Assembly (NCBI GenBank): GCA_035623615.1
Contig: DASPTB010000224.1
Coordinates: 1-14,063 of the forward strand
Direction of reading: 5' to 3'
DNA: 14,063 nt
Source: DASPTB01 sp035623615
Lineage (GTDB): Bacteria > Actinomycetota > UBA4738
Below are positions 1 through 6,054 of the stretch, in pieces. A program made the translations under genes and the position numbers. The notes beneath the pieces are model-generated. The model worked only from the letters and a program-made list of their open reading frames with translations, was not told where the DNA came from and did no database searches. Each line of letters opens with the position of its first letter. The stretch's first letter is position 1.

Positions 1-465
1 GTCCCGCGTGACCTTCGCGATGATCGAAGCGGCCGCCACCGACGCGCAGGTCGCGTCGCCCTTCTTGACCGAGAGCGTCGGCACTCCCGCGCCGCGGACC
101 GAGAACCCGTCGCTGATCGCGAAGTCGGGCCGGACGTCGAGCGCCGCGAGCGCCCGGCGCAGCAGCCACACGTTGGTCCGGTGCAGGCCGCGGTGGTCGA
201 TTCGCGACGGATATGCGCGGCAGACCGACCACGACACGGCGGCGCGGGTGATCCGCTCGTACCACTCCTCGCGCTGGGCCGGCGTCAGCTCCTTGGAGTC
301 CCGAAGCCCGTCGCACCCGAACCCGTCTGGCAGGATCGCCGCGGCCGCCACGAGCGGGCCGGCCAGAGCCCCCCGCCCCGCCTCGTCGACGCCGGCCACG
401 AGCAGGAATCCCTCCTCGCGCAGCAGGCGCTCGTAGTGATCGATCGGGCGCGCGGTCTGCGTCAC
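1..465 (-). CDS. rnhB: Ribonuclease HII, 3' part cut off by window edge
   Basis: RNase HII cleaves the RNA strand of RNA:DNA hybrids and single ribonucleotides in DNA. My reverse-strand translation gives 155 whole codons with no stop before position 1, so the C-terminus is missing. The active-site block VDEAGRG holds Asp27 and Glu28, DSKEL follows at 56-60, SDG places the third acidic residue at Asp119, and KKGD gives Asp137. The 18-residue step from Asp119 to Asp137 matches the E. coli enzyme (108 to 126). The segment ends in the family motif SIIAKVTRD. I chose GTG at 465 because GAGGTG (480-475) lies 9 nt upstream as a ribosome binding site; an in-frame GTG at 477 is the alternative. It starts 22 nt after lepB, an order common in Actinomycetota, and is probably co-transcribed with it. 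All four catalytic acids are visible, so the identity is secure; only the end is unknown. Confidence 0.95.
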   Translation of the reverse strand, partial: MTQTARPIDHYERLLREEGFLLVAGVDEAGRGALAGPLVAAAAILPDGFGCDGLRDSKELTPAQREEWYERITRAAVSWSVCRAYPSRIDHRGLHRTNVWLLRRALAALDVRPDFAISDGFSVRGAGVPTLSVKKGDATCASVAAASIIAKVTRD

Positions 466-487
466 CCCGTCCCCCACCTCGCGTTGC

Positions 488-1375
488 CTACGAGGAACTG
501 TAGTGCGGCGTCGACAACCAGTGGATTCGCGAAGGCGGCCAGATGATCACGAAGGCCCGGCCGACCACCTTGCTGATGGGGATGAAGCCCAGCGTCCCCC
601 GCGAGTCGTTCGAGTCGGTGCGGTTGTCGCCCATCACGAACAGATCGCCTTGCGGGACGTGCCACGTTCGTCCCTCGCAGCAACCCGAGTCCACGATGGG
701 GCTCAGATACGGCTCGGGCGAGAGCGGCGCGCCGTTGATGAAGACCTTGCCCCCCTTGACCTCAACGGTCTCGCCCGGCAGCCCGATCACGCGTTTGATG
801 AAGTCCTTGTCGGGGCTCGTCGTCAGGCCCAGGCCGTCGGTCACCCAGTGGGCGAACGCCGATACCGGATTCCGGTGCACGGGGGGCGCGTTCGGGTCCT
901 CGAACACGATCACGTCGCCGCGGCCCGGCTCGTGGAAACGGTACGTCAGCTTGTTCACCAGGACCCGGTCGCCGACCTTCAGCGTGGGATCCATCGAGAC
1001 CGACGGGATGAAGAACGCCTGGACCAGGAACGTCTTGATCAACAGGGCGAGGACGAAGGCGATCAGCAGCAGAACGGGAAGCTCTCGCAGGAAGCCGAGC
1101 GGACCAGAGCTCTCCCTGCGCTCGTGGCGGCCCGAGCGACCTCCTCCTCCGCCCCCAGGACCCTCGCCGTTCGGTCCGTCGGGAACATCGGTGTCGGGCG
1201 TCGAGGTCGTCGGCTCGGCGGCGGACGTGGAGGTCGCGGCTGACGCCGGCGCCGTCGATGCGGGGTCTTGCGAAGTCGTGGAGATGTTCGGAGAGGCCGT
1301 CAGCGACTCGGCGGCTGCGGGCGCGCCCGGTGACGCCCCCCCTTCCTCGGGCTGCCGCTCAGGGCCGACGGCCAT
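488..1375 (-). CDS. lepB: Signal peptidase I
   Basis: Type I signal peptidase, a membrane Ser/Lys protease that removes signal peptides from exported proteins. It has 295 residues. Residues 1-98 are a Pro/Ser/Thr/Gly-rich, presumably cytosolic leader including a six-glycine run. One transmembrane helix spans about 99-123. The catalytic serine motif PSVSMDPTL puts Ser127 before Met128, the general base is Lys194 in FIKRVIGLPGE, and the C-terminal box GDNRTDSNDSR starts at 249. The fold ends near 285. The ATG lies 5 nt after the rplS stop, and the purine-rich end of rplS supplies a likely ribosome binding site, so translation is probably coupled. The low-complexity leader is longer than in E. 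coli or Bacillus enzymes, but extended N-termini occur in actinobacterial LepB. Function is certain from the catalytic residues; the role of the leader is unknown. Confidence 0.97.
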   Translation of the reverse strand: MAVGPERQPEEGGASPGAPAAAESLTASPNISTTSQDPASTAPASAATSTSAAEPTTSTPDTDVPDGPNGEGPGGGGGGRSGRHERRESSGPLGFLRELPVLLLIAFVLALLIKTFLVQAFFIPSVSMDPTLKVGDRVLVNKLTYRFHEPGRGDVIVFEDPNAPPVHRNPVSAFAHWVTDGLGLTTSPDKDFIKRVIGLPGETVEVKGGKVFINGAPLSPEPYLSPIVDSGCCEGRTWHVPQGDLFVMGDNRTDSNDSRGTLGFIPISKVVGRAFVIIWPPSRIHWLSTPHYSSS

Positions 1376-1380
1376 GGTCG

Positions 1381-1794
1381 CTATCCCTCATCGACCACGT
1401 CGTCGGCCTCGGCCTCCGGCTGGGAGGCTCCCTTCACCGCCGCTGCGATGGGCTCTCGCAGCTCGCGGATCCGAGCGCGCTTCCCGCGCCGTTCCCGCAA
1501 GTAGTAGAGCTTGGCGCGGCGAACCCGCCCGCGCGACATGACCTCGATCTTCGAGATCGTGGGCGCGTGCAGCGGAAACGTCCGCTCCACCCCCACGCCG
1601 AAGGAGACCTTGCGCACCGTGAAGGATTCCCGGAGCCCTCCGCCCCGACGGCGGATGACCACGCCCTGGAACACCTGGATGCGCTCGCGGCCCGCCTCGG
1701 CGACTCGGACATGGACACGCAGCGTGTCGCCCGGGCGGAAGTCGGGAAGGTCGTCGCGCAGGCGCGGTGTCTCGATCAGGTCGGTCTTGTTCAT
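1381..1794 (-). CDS. rplS: 50S ribosomal protein L19
   Basis: Large-subunit protein L19, located at the interface with the 30S subunit. The protein has 137 residues. The L19 core covers about 1-115, with PGDTLRVHVRV at 21-31, QVFQGVVIRRRGGG at 40-53, SFTVRKVSFGVGVER at 57-71 and AKLYYLRERRGKRARI at 94-109. An acidic, Ala-rich tail of about 20 residues (117-137) extends beyond the usual length near 115. I chose ATG at 1794 because the homology begins there (MNKTDLIE); the reading frame stays open upstream to a GTG at 1854, but those residues do not resemble L19. No convincing ribosome binding site lies close to this ATG. The gene follows trmD after a 96-nt gap, the usual trmD-rplS order, and lepB follows 5 nt later. 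The gap holds a stem-loop and a possible promoter, so L19 may be made partly independently of trmD. Confidence 0.97.
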   Translation of the reverse strand: MNKTDLIETPRLRDDLPDFRPGDTLRVHVRVAEAGRERIQVFQGVVIRRRGGGLRESFTVRKVSFGVGVERTFPLHAPTISKIEVMSRGRVRRAKLYYLRERRGKRARIRELREPIAAAVKGASQPEAEADDVVDEG

Positions 1795-1844
1795 CGGGCA
1801 GTCATTCCACCACAAGAGGGAGCAACGGGGGGTTGCGGCTGGCA

Positions 1845-1853
1845 ATGATAGCA
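1845..1853 (-). promoter_or_regulatory. Extended -10-like element upstream of rplS
   Basis: On the minus strand the gap before rplS reads TGCTATCAT, an extended -10 (TGn plus TATCAT, 5 of 6 to the sigma-70 consensus). Initiation there would give a leader of roughly 45 nt before the ATG at 1794. No good -35 is seen; the best match at 16-nt spacing is CCGACT, 3 of 6. TATCAT-type sequences are rare in such GC-rich DNA, which is the main reason to list it. This is inference only. Confidence 0.35.
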
Positions 1854-1862
1854 CCGGCGATT

Positions 1863-1885
1863 GCCCAGTCGGGCCCGACCTGGGC
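1863..1885 (-). other. Stem-loop between trmD and rplS
   Basis: A dyad starts 5 nt after the trmD stop: outer arms GCCCA/TGGGC flank a perfect 12-nt palindrome GTCGGGCCCGAC, with one bulged G. No T-run follows on the minus strand, so it is not a classical intrinsic terminator. It could be an mRNA 3'-end stabiliser, an attenuator between trmD and rplS, or an operator next to the -10-like element at 1845-1853. Confidence 0.4.
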
Positions 1886-1890
1886 GTTTG

Positions 1891-2589
1891 CTAGGCCTCC
1901 CGACCGGCCTCAGGGTCGTCGGGAGCCGGGAGGTCCGGCCGGTTGCGGCGCGTCTTGTCACGGGCCGCCCCCCGTCGCCATCGCGCGATGGCCGCGTGGT
2001 CGCCCGACAGGAGCACGTCCGGGACCGACATGCCGCGGAACTCCCGCGGGCGGGTGTACACGGGGTGGTCGAGGAGGCCTTCCTCGAACGATTCCGACGC
2101 GAGCGACTCCTCGTTGCCGACGACGCCGGGAACCAGCCGCGACACCGCCTCGAGCACGACGAGCGCGGGGAGCTCTCCGCCCGCGAGCACGTAGTCGCCG
2201 ATCGAGATCTCCTCGGCCGGGACTCCTCGCGCCACGCGCTCGTCGACGCCCTCGTAGCGGCCGCAGATCAGCACGAGCCACGGCTCGGCCGACAACTCGC
2301 GGACGAGCGCCTGGTCCAGCCTGCGCCCGGACGGCGACAGCAAGATCACGCGCCGATCGCCCTCTCCGAGGGCGTCGATCGCGGAGAAGATCGGCTGCGC
2401 CGACATGACCATCCCCGGACCGCCGCCGTACCCGGTATCGTCGACCTTTCGGTGGGGATCCGTGGAATGCTCCCGGATGTCGTGCAGGCGGACGTCGAGA
2501 AGCCCCGCTGCGATCGCCTTGCCCAGCAGGCTCTCTCGTAGCGGACCGCCGAAGATTCCCGGGAAGATCGTGAGGATGTCGACGCGCAC
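1891..2589 (-). CDS. trmD: tRNA (guanine-N1-)-methyltransferase
   Basis: TrmD is a SPOUT-class enzyme that transfers methyl from S-adenosylmethionine to N1 of G37 in tRNAs, preventing +1 frameshifting. The 232 residues include the N-terminal motif DILTIFP (4-10), DDTGYGGGPGM (50-60), LSPSGRRLDQ (84-93), the knot segments LICGRYEGVDER (107-118) and SIGDYVLAGGELPA (129-142), and the C-terminal HPVYTRP and VLLSGDHAAIARWR. Arg151 matches E. coli Arg154. At the position of E. coli Asp169, the proposed catalytic base in the linker, this protein has Glu166 (codon GAA), an unusual change. It is slightly shorter than the E. coli protein, with a reduced C-terminus. The GTG start at 2589 fits the homology; no clear ribosome binding site precedes it. 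It lies 31 nt after rimM, as in the classical rpsP-rimM-trmD-rplS operon. Confidence 0.97.
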   Translation of the reverse strand: MRVDILTIFPGIFGGPLRESLLGKAIAAGLLDVRLHDIREHSTDPHRKVDDTGYGGGPGMVMSAQPIFSAIDALGEGDRRVILLSPSGRRLDQALVRELSAEPWLVLICGRYEGVDERVARGVPAEEISIGDYVLAGGELPALVVLEAVSRLVPGVVGNEESLASESFEEGLLDHPVYTRPREFRGMSVPDVLLSGDHAAIARWRRGAARDKTRRNRPDLPAPDDPEAGREA

Positions 2590-2620
2590 GTCCGCAGGCT
2601 AGCAGCGGGCCGTCCCGCGG

Positions 2621-3157
2621 TCAGTCCTCCTCGGGCGCCGTCAGGCCGGGAACCTCGCGGACGACGACGAGGCGCGCGTCGGTGTCGACGGACACGATCA
2701 CGTCGCGGAGCGCGGGCACGAGAGACTCCGCGCCGCCGTCGTCCCGCGTGATCCAGACGTCGTTCGCGTTGGTGTGCACCACTTCCCGCAGGGTGCCGAG
2801 CGGGCGGCCCGACTCGGTGAGGACCTCGGCACCGATCAGTTGGTGCGGCCAGAACTCGCCCTCGGGGAGCGGCGGCGAGGAGTCCGCTGGGACGAACAGA
2901 TATGCGCCGGTGAGCGCCTCAGCCGTCGTGCGGTCGGGGATCTCCTCGAAGCGAACCAGCAGGCGGCCGCGATCGGGGCGCGACGCGGCCACGGTGAGCG
3001 GCCGCTCCTGCGACTCGCCGAGGAATAGGCGCGACGCGGGCGTGAATCGTTCCTCGACGTCGGTGAGCGGAAGAACCTTGACCTCGCCGCGGATGCCGTG
3101 CGCCCTGGTGATCCTGCCGACCGCGACCCAAGGGACGGGCGGCTCAGGGGAGCTCAC
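2621..3157 (-). CDS. rimM: Ribosome maturation factor RimM
   Basis: RimM binds ribosomal protein S19 and assists maturation of the head of the 30S subunit. The protein has 178 residues. The N-terminal RimM domain covers about 10-93, beginning with VAVGRITRAHGIRGEVKV and holding RFEEIPDRTTAEAL near 69-82. A C-terminal PRC-barrel covers about 102-170, with LIGAEVLTESGRPLGTLREV and ESLVPALRDVIVSVD. The length is typical. The start is GTG at 3157, whose GTGA overlaps the khpA stop by 4 nt, so translation is probably coupled to khpA. trmD follows 31 nt downstream. This khpA-rimM-trmD order is standard in Actinomycetota and Firmicutes. No unusual residues seen. Confidence 0.97.
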   Translation of the reverse strand: MSSPEPPVPWVAVGRITRAHGIRGEVKVLPLTDVEERFTPASRLFLGESQERPLTVAASRPDRGRLLVRFEEIPDRTTAEALTGAYLFVPADSSPPLPEGEFWPHQLIGAEVLTESGRPLGTLREVVHTNANDVWITRDDGGAESLVPALRDVIVSVDTDARLVVVREVPGLTAPEED

Positions 3158-3393
3158 CCCTCGATCTCGACCATGACGTGCGTGCCTTCGCGGATGGCGG
3201 CGGCCCGCACCACCGAACGGATCGCGCGGGCGGTCCGTCCGCCCTTGCCGATGACCTTGCCGACATCGTCGTCGGCAACGCGCAGGTGCAGCACCGACCC
3301 GCGGTCGTCCTCGACCTCCTCGACCTCGACCGACTCCGGGTCGTCGACGATGTTCTTCGCCACGAACTCGAGCACGTCCCTGGTCGCGGACAC
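3154..3393 (-). CDS. khpA: KH-domain RNA-binding protein KhpA
   Basis: A small single-KH-domain RNA-binding protein of the KhpA (YlqC) family. Where studied, KhpA pairs with KhpB and affects cell division and RNA metabolism. It has 79 residues, the usual size. The RNA-binding loop VIGKGGRTARAI lies at 47-58, with the GKGG form of the GxxG motif, preceded by LHLRVADDDVGK. An acidic stretch (18-30) precedes the KH core. The frame is open far upstream inside rpsP, but I chose GTG at 3393: it lies 10 nt after the rpsP stop, is preceded by GAGGAA as a ribosome binding site, and gives the family length. The stop overlaps the rimM start by 4 nt. The position between rpsP and rimM is the classic location of this gene. 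Confidence 0.95.
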   Translation of the reverse strand: MSATRDVLEFVAKNIVDDPESVEVEEVEDDRGSVLHLRVADDDVGKVIGKGGRTARAIRSVVRAAAIREGTHVMVEIEG

Positions 3394-3403
3394 CCCGGGT
3401 TCC

Positions 3404-3967
3404 TCAGCCCTCGTCGGAGGCTTCCGAGGGCTCCGCAGCCGGCGTCTCGGATTCCGCGGACTCGGGCTGCGCTTCCTCGGCCGGAGCGTCGCTCGTCGCG
3501 GCCGCGTCCTCGGCCGGAGCGTCGCTCGCCGCGGGCGCGTCCTCGGCCGGAGCCTCCACGGCGGCGGGGGCCGCGGGTGCCGGCGCGGCCGGGGGCGCCG
3601 CCTCGGCGGCCTTCGCCGCCTTCGCCGCGTCCTGCGCGCGGGTCCAGCGGTCCGACGTCCGGGCGCCGGGCTTCGGCTCGGATTCAACGAGCTTGGCGGC
3701 CGTCTTCGGGCGCTCCGACTCGAAGCGCTCCCACACGCCGCTCACCTGCAGCAGGCGGCGCACCTGGCCGGTCGGCCGGGCGCCCACCGCGAGCCAGTGC
3801 AGGGCGCGGTCGGAGTCGATCTCCACCAGCGAGGGCTCCTGCATGGGCTCGTACCGGCCGATCGCCTCGATGAACCGGCCGTCGCGCGGGCTTCGGGAGT
3901 CGGCGACGACCACCCGGTAGAACGGGCGCTTCGTCGCTCCCAACCGCCGCAATCTGATCTTGACCAT
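3404..3967 (-). CDS. rpsP: 30S ribosomal protein S16 with long C-terminal tail
   Basis: Small-subunit protein S16. The protein has 187 residues, about twice the length of typical bacterial S16. The core is at 1-80: MVKIRLRRLGATKRPFYRVV, then DSRSPRDGRFIEAIGRYEP at 23-41 and ALHWLAVGARPTGQVRRLL at 55-73. Residues 81-187 form an Ala/Pro/Glu-rich acidic tail with three 11-residue repeat units (139-149, 150-160, 161-171) that start APAED or APAEE. I chose ATG at 3967 over an in-frame upstream ATG at 4015 because the S16 homology starts there and GGAGG (3977-3973) sits 5 nt upstream. It lies 63 nt after ffh, and khpA follows after 10 nt. Extended Ala/Glu-rich S16 tails are known in Actinomycetota; this one is long and repetitive. 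Core function is certain; the tail function is unknown. Confidence 0.97.
   Translation of the reverse strand: MVKIRLRRLGATKRPFYRVVVADSRSPRDGRFIEAIGRYEPMQEPSLVEIDSDRALHWLAVGARPTGQVRRLLQVSGVWERFESERPKTAAKLVESEPKPGARTSDRWTRAQDAAKAAKAAEAAPPAAPAPAAPAAVEAPAEDAPAASDAPAEDAAATSDAPAEEAQPESAESETPAAEPSEASDEG
3475..3553. repeat. 33-bp tandem repeat in the rpsP 3' region
   Basis: Two adjacent 33-nt units (3475-3507 and 3508-3540) differ at only two positions. A third partial copy starts at 3541 and keeps its first 13 bases. The unit length is 11 codons, so gain or loss of a unit leaves the rpsP frame intact. It encodes the APAED-type repeats of the S16 tail. Confidence 0.85.
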
Positions 3968-4030
3968 CCGATCCTCCACCGGGCCGCGGGCGCGCCGCGG
4001 ACCGTTCGTTGCCACGGGAACCCGTAGAGG

Positions 4031-5476
4031 TTACGGGACGCCGGGCTCGTTCGGCACGCCTCGGGGCACGATTTGCCTGGCCCGCACGCCCTTCATGCCC
4101 TTGGAGCGCTTCGGCCGATTGGGCTTCCCGCCTCCGCCGGGCTTCCCCGGCCTGCCCGGTCGCATCCCCGGGACCGGACCGCCCATCATGCCCATCATCG
4201 ATTTCATCATGCGCTTGGCCTGGCCGAACTCCTTCAGCAGCGAGTTCACCTGCTGGGTCGAGGTGCCCGACCCGCGCGCGATTCGAAGGCGCCGGCTCCC
4301 GTTGATGATCTGCGGCTGCACCCGTTCCTGGGGCGTCATCGACGAGATGATCGCCTCCGCACGGCCGAGCTCTTTCTCGTCGACCTGGAGGTCCTTCAGC
4401 TGCGGCCCGCCGCCGGGCATTCCGGGAAGCATCGAGAGCACGTCCTGCAGCGGCCCGAGCTTCTTCACCTCGCGCATCTGGGTGAGGAAGTCGTCCAGGG
4501 TGAAGCGCGCTTCGGCCATCTTCTCGGCGGCCTCGCGCGCCTTGTCCTGGTCCATCTCCTTCTCGGCCTTCTCGATGAGCGAGAGCATGTCGCCCATCCC
4601 GAGGATCCGGGACGCCATGCGATCGGGATAGAACGGCTCGAGGTCGGCGACGCGCTCGCCGGTGCCCGCGAAGTAGATCGGGCGGCCCGTCTCGTGCGTG
4701 ATCGAGAGCGCCGCGCCGCCGCGCGAGTCGCCGTCGAGCTTGGTGAGCACGAAGCCGGTGAGGTCGACCTCCTTCATGAACGCGCGCGCCTGCACGACCG
4801 CGTCCTGGCCGGTCATCGCGTCGCACGCCATCAGCACGTGATGGGGCCGGGTCGCGTCGCGCACGCGCCGGGCCTCCTTCATCATGTCGGGGTCCACGTG
4901 CAGGCGTCCCGCCGTGTCGATGACGACGACGTTCTTGCCCTCGCGCGCCGCCTGCTTCACGGCGTTCTTTGCGACCTTCACGGGGTCGCCTCCGTCCGAC
5001 ACGACCGGCACGCCGATCTCGCCGCCGAGCGTGAACAGTTGCTCGACGGCGGCCGGACGCTGGAGGTCCGCGGCCACGAGCAGCGGGTGCCGGCCCTTTT
5101 CCTTGAGGTGCAGCGCGAGCTTCGCGGAGTGCGTGGTCTTCCCCGATCCCTGGACGCCGGCCATCATGATCACGACGGGGTTCGCTCCGGGGAGCGTGAA
5201 CGGGTGATGCTCGCCGCCGAGGGTGGCCTGGAGCTCGTCGCGCACGATCTTCACGACCTGCTGCGCGGGCGTGAGCGAGCGCATCACCTCGTCGGAGAGC
5301 GACCGGGCGCGGACCCGGTCGAGGAAGTCGTCGACGACGTCGAGCGCGACGTCGGCCTCCAGCAGGGTCGTGCGGATCTCGGCGAGCGCGGCCTCCACCT
5401 GCTTCGGGTGCAGCTTGCCGCGCTGGCGAAGCTTGCGAAAGACGGCGTCGAAGCCGCCGGTCAGCGTGTCGAACAT
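4031..5476 (-). CDS. ffh: Signal recognition particle protein Ffh
   Basis: Ffh is the GTPase of the signal recognition particle. With 4.5S/SRP RNA it binds signal sequences of nascent membrane proteins and docks on FtsY. The protein has 481 residues. A helical N domain (about 1-90) precedes the G domain: P-loop GVQGSGKTT at 107-115, DLQRPAAVEQL at 137-147, DTAGR at 187-191, TKLDGDSRGG at 245-254 and GTGE at 271-274. The M domain (about 325-430) holds the RNA-binding segment GSRRLRIARGSGT (393-405) and a Met-rich KRMMKSMMGMMGG. A basic Gly/Pro/Lys tail ends the protein. The ATG at 5476 has no ribosome binding site; a TAGCCT hexamer lies 10 nt upstream, so the mRNA may have almost no leader. 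The gene opens the rpsP-rnhB block and is divergent from the sigma gene at 5575. The SRP RNA gene is not in this window. Confidence 0.98.
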   Translation of the reverse strand: MFDTLTGGFDAVFRKLRQRGKLHPKQVEAALAEIRTTLLEADVALDVVDDFLDRVRARSLSDEVMRSLTPAQQVVKIVRDELQATLGGEHHPFTLPGANPVVIMMAGVQGSGKTTHSAKLALHLKEKGRHPLLVAADLQRPAAVEQLFTLGGEIGVPVVSDGGDPVKVAKNAVKQAAREGKNVVVIDTAGRLHVDPDMMKEARRVRDATRPHHVLMACDAMTGQDAVVQARAFMKEVDLTGFVLTKLDGDSRGGAALSITHETGRPIYFAGTGERVADLEPFYPDRMASRILGMGDMLSLIEKAEKEMDQDKAREAAEKMAEARFTLDDFLTQMREVKKLGPLQDVLSMLPGMPGGGPQLKDLQVDEKELGRAEAIISSMTPQERVQPQIINGSRRLRIARGSGTSTQQVNSLLKEFGQAKRMMKSMMGMMGGPVPGMRPGRPGKPGGGGKPNRPKRSKGMKGVRARQIVPRGVPNEPGVP

Positions 5477-5574
5477 TGGAACGGACAGGCTACGACACGG
5501 CCGGGGATTGAACCCGAGATCCGGCCCGAGGGCCGGCGTTAAGGTTCGGGCGCGTTCCGGCCCCTTTCAGGACG
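5477..5574. promoter_or_regulatory. Divergent intergenic region, ffh / sigma factor
   Basis: This 98-nt spacer must hold the start signals of ffh (minus) and the sigma gene (plus). A TAGCCT hexamer on the minus strand (5492-5487) is a possible ffh -10. A perfect hairpin, CCGGCC-CGAG-GGCCGG, lies at 5521-5536. TTGAAC on the plus strand at 5508-5513 resembles a -35 but has no -10 at proper spacing. No clear ECF-type -35/-10 pair (GGAAC / CGTC) was found before the sigma gene, so self-regulation is not supported. Confidence 0.4.
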
Positions 5575-6054
5575 ATGAGCGAGACCCGCACCCGGGTGGA
5601 TCCACGGACCCGCTGGGAGGACGCCTACCGCGAGGTGGGTCCCCGCCTCCAACGGGCGCTCCTGCTGTACTCGGGGGACCTCGATCTCGCCGAGGACGCC
5701 ACGGCCGAGGCGTTCGCCCAGGGCATCCGGCGCGGGAGCGCGGTCCGCGACCCGGGAGCGTGGGTCTGGCGGACTGCGTTCCGCATCGCCGCGGGGCGGC
5801 TGAAGGAGCGGTCCCGGTCCGCGGGCCGGCTTCCCGAGACCGCCTACGATCCGCCCGATTCGGTCCGGGACCTGGTCGTCGCGCTCCGGGAGCTATCTGC
5901 GGCGCAGCGGGCTTCGATCGTGCTGCACGACTACGCGGGATATCCCGCGTCGGAGATCGCCTCGATCATCGGGTCGACCGCGCCGGCCGTGTTCGTGCAC
6001 CTGAGCCGCGCGCGCAAGCGACTGCGAACCATGCTGGAGGACGACGATGCCTGA
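5575..6054 (+). CDS. ECF-type RNA polymerase sigma factor (sigma-70 family)
   Basis: A small alternative sigma factor with 159 residues and only regions 2 and 4, as in extracytoplasmic-function sigmas. Region 2 spans about 17-80, with LQRALLLYSGDLDLAEDATA and, after a Pro break, AWVWRTAFRIAAGRLKERSR. Region 4 spans about 98-153, with the helix-turn-helix in LRELSAAQRASIVL, YPASEIASIIG and VHLSRARKRLR. The sequence is somewhat degenerate, and no SnoaL or other C-terminal extension is present. The ATG at 5575 has only a weak AGGA very close upstream. The gene overlaps the next by 8 nt, which strongly suggests co-translation with the membrane propeller protein as a sigma/regulator pair. Target promoters are unknown. 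A related possibility is a DNA-binding regulator that has kept the sigma fold. Confidence 0.85.
   Translation: MSETRTRVDPRTRWEDAYREVGPRLQRALLLYSGDLDLAEDATAEAFAQGIRRGSAVRDPGAWVWRTAFRIAAGRLKERSRSAGRLPETAYDPPDSVRDLVVALRELSAAQRASIVLHDYAGYPASEIASIIGSTAPAVFVHLSRARKRLRTMLEDDDA

Noticed and set aside
3475..3553. Repeat cluster considered as a CRISPR array
   Set aside because: Units are directly adjacent without spacers, lie inside rpsP and keep its codon phase.
3394..3687. A longer KhpA reading into the rpsP 3' region
   Set aside because: The extra N-terminal part is Arg/Pro-rich out-of-phase translation of the S16 tail; the GTG at 3393 gives the usual 79-residue protein.
3968..4030. GC-rich pairing segments in the ffh-rpsP gap as a terminator
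   Set aside because: The possible stems are short (about 5 bp) or have too small a loop, and no T-run follows; a good ribosome binding site for rpsP is the only clear signal.
5501..5517. tRNA T-arm-like sequence on the minus strand (GGGTTCAATCCCC) at the edge of the accessory cassette, perhaps a tRNA gene or an attachment site
   Set aside because: No acceptor, D or anticodon stems can be folded around it, no CCA or matching 5' strand exists, and no second copy is found at the other cassette edge near 7745-7781.
4073..5542. 489-codon plus-strand frame opposite ffh
   Set aside because: The composition (His/Arg/Leu/Ala-rich) and complete overlap with ffh mark it as a shadow of the real gene.
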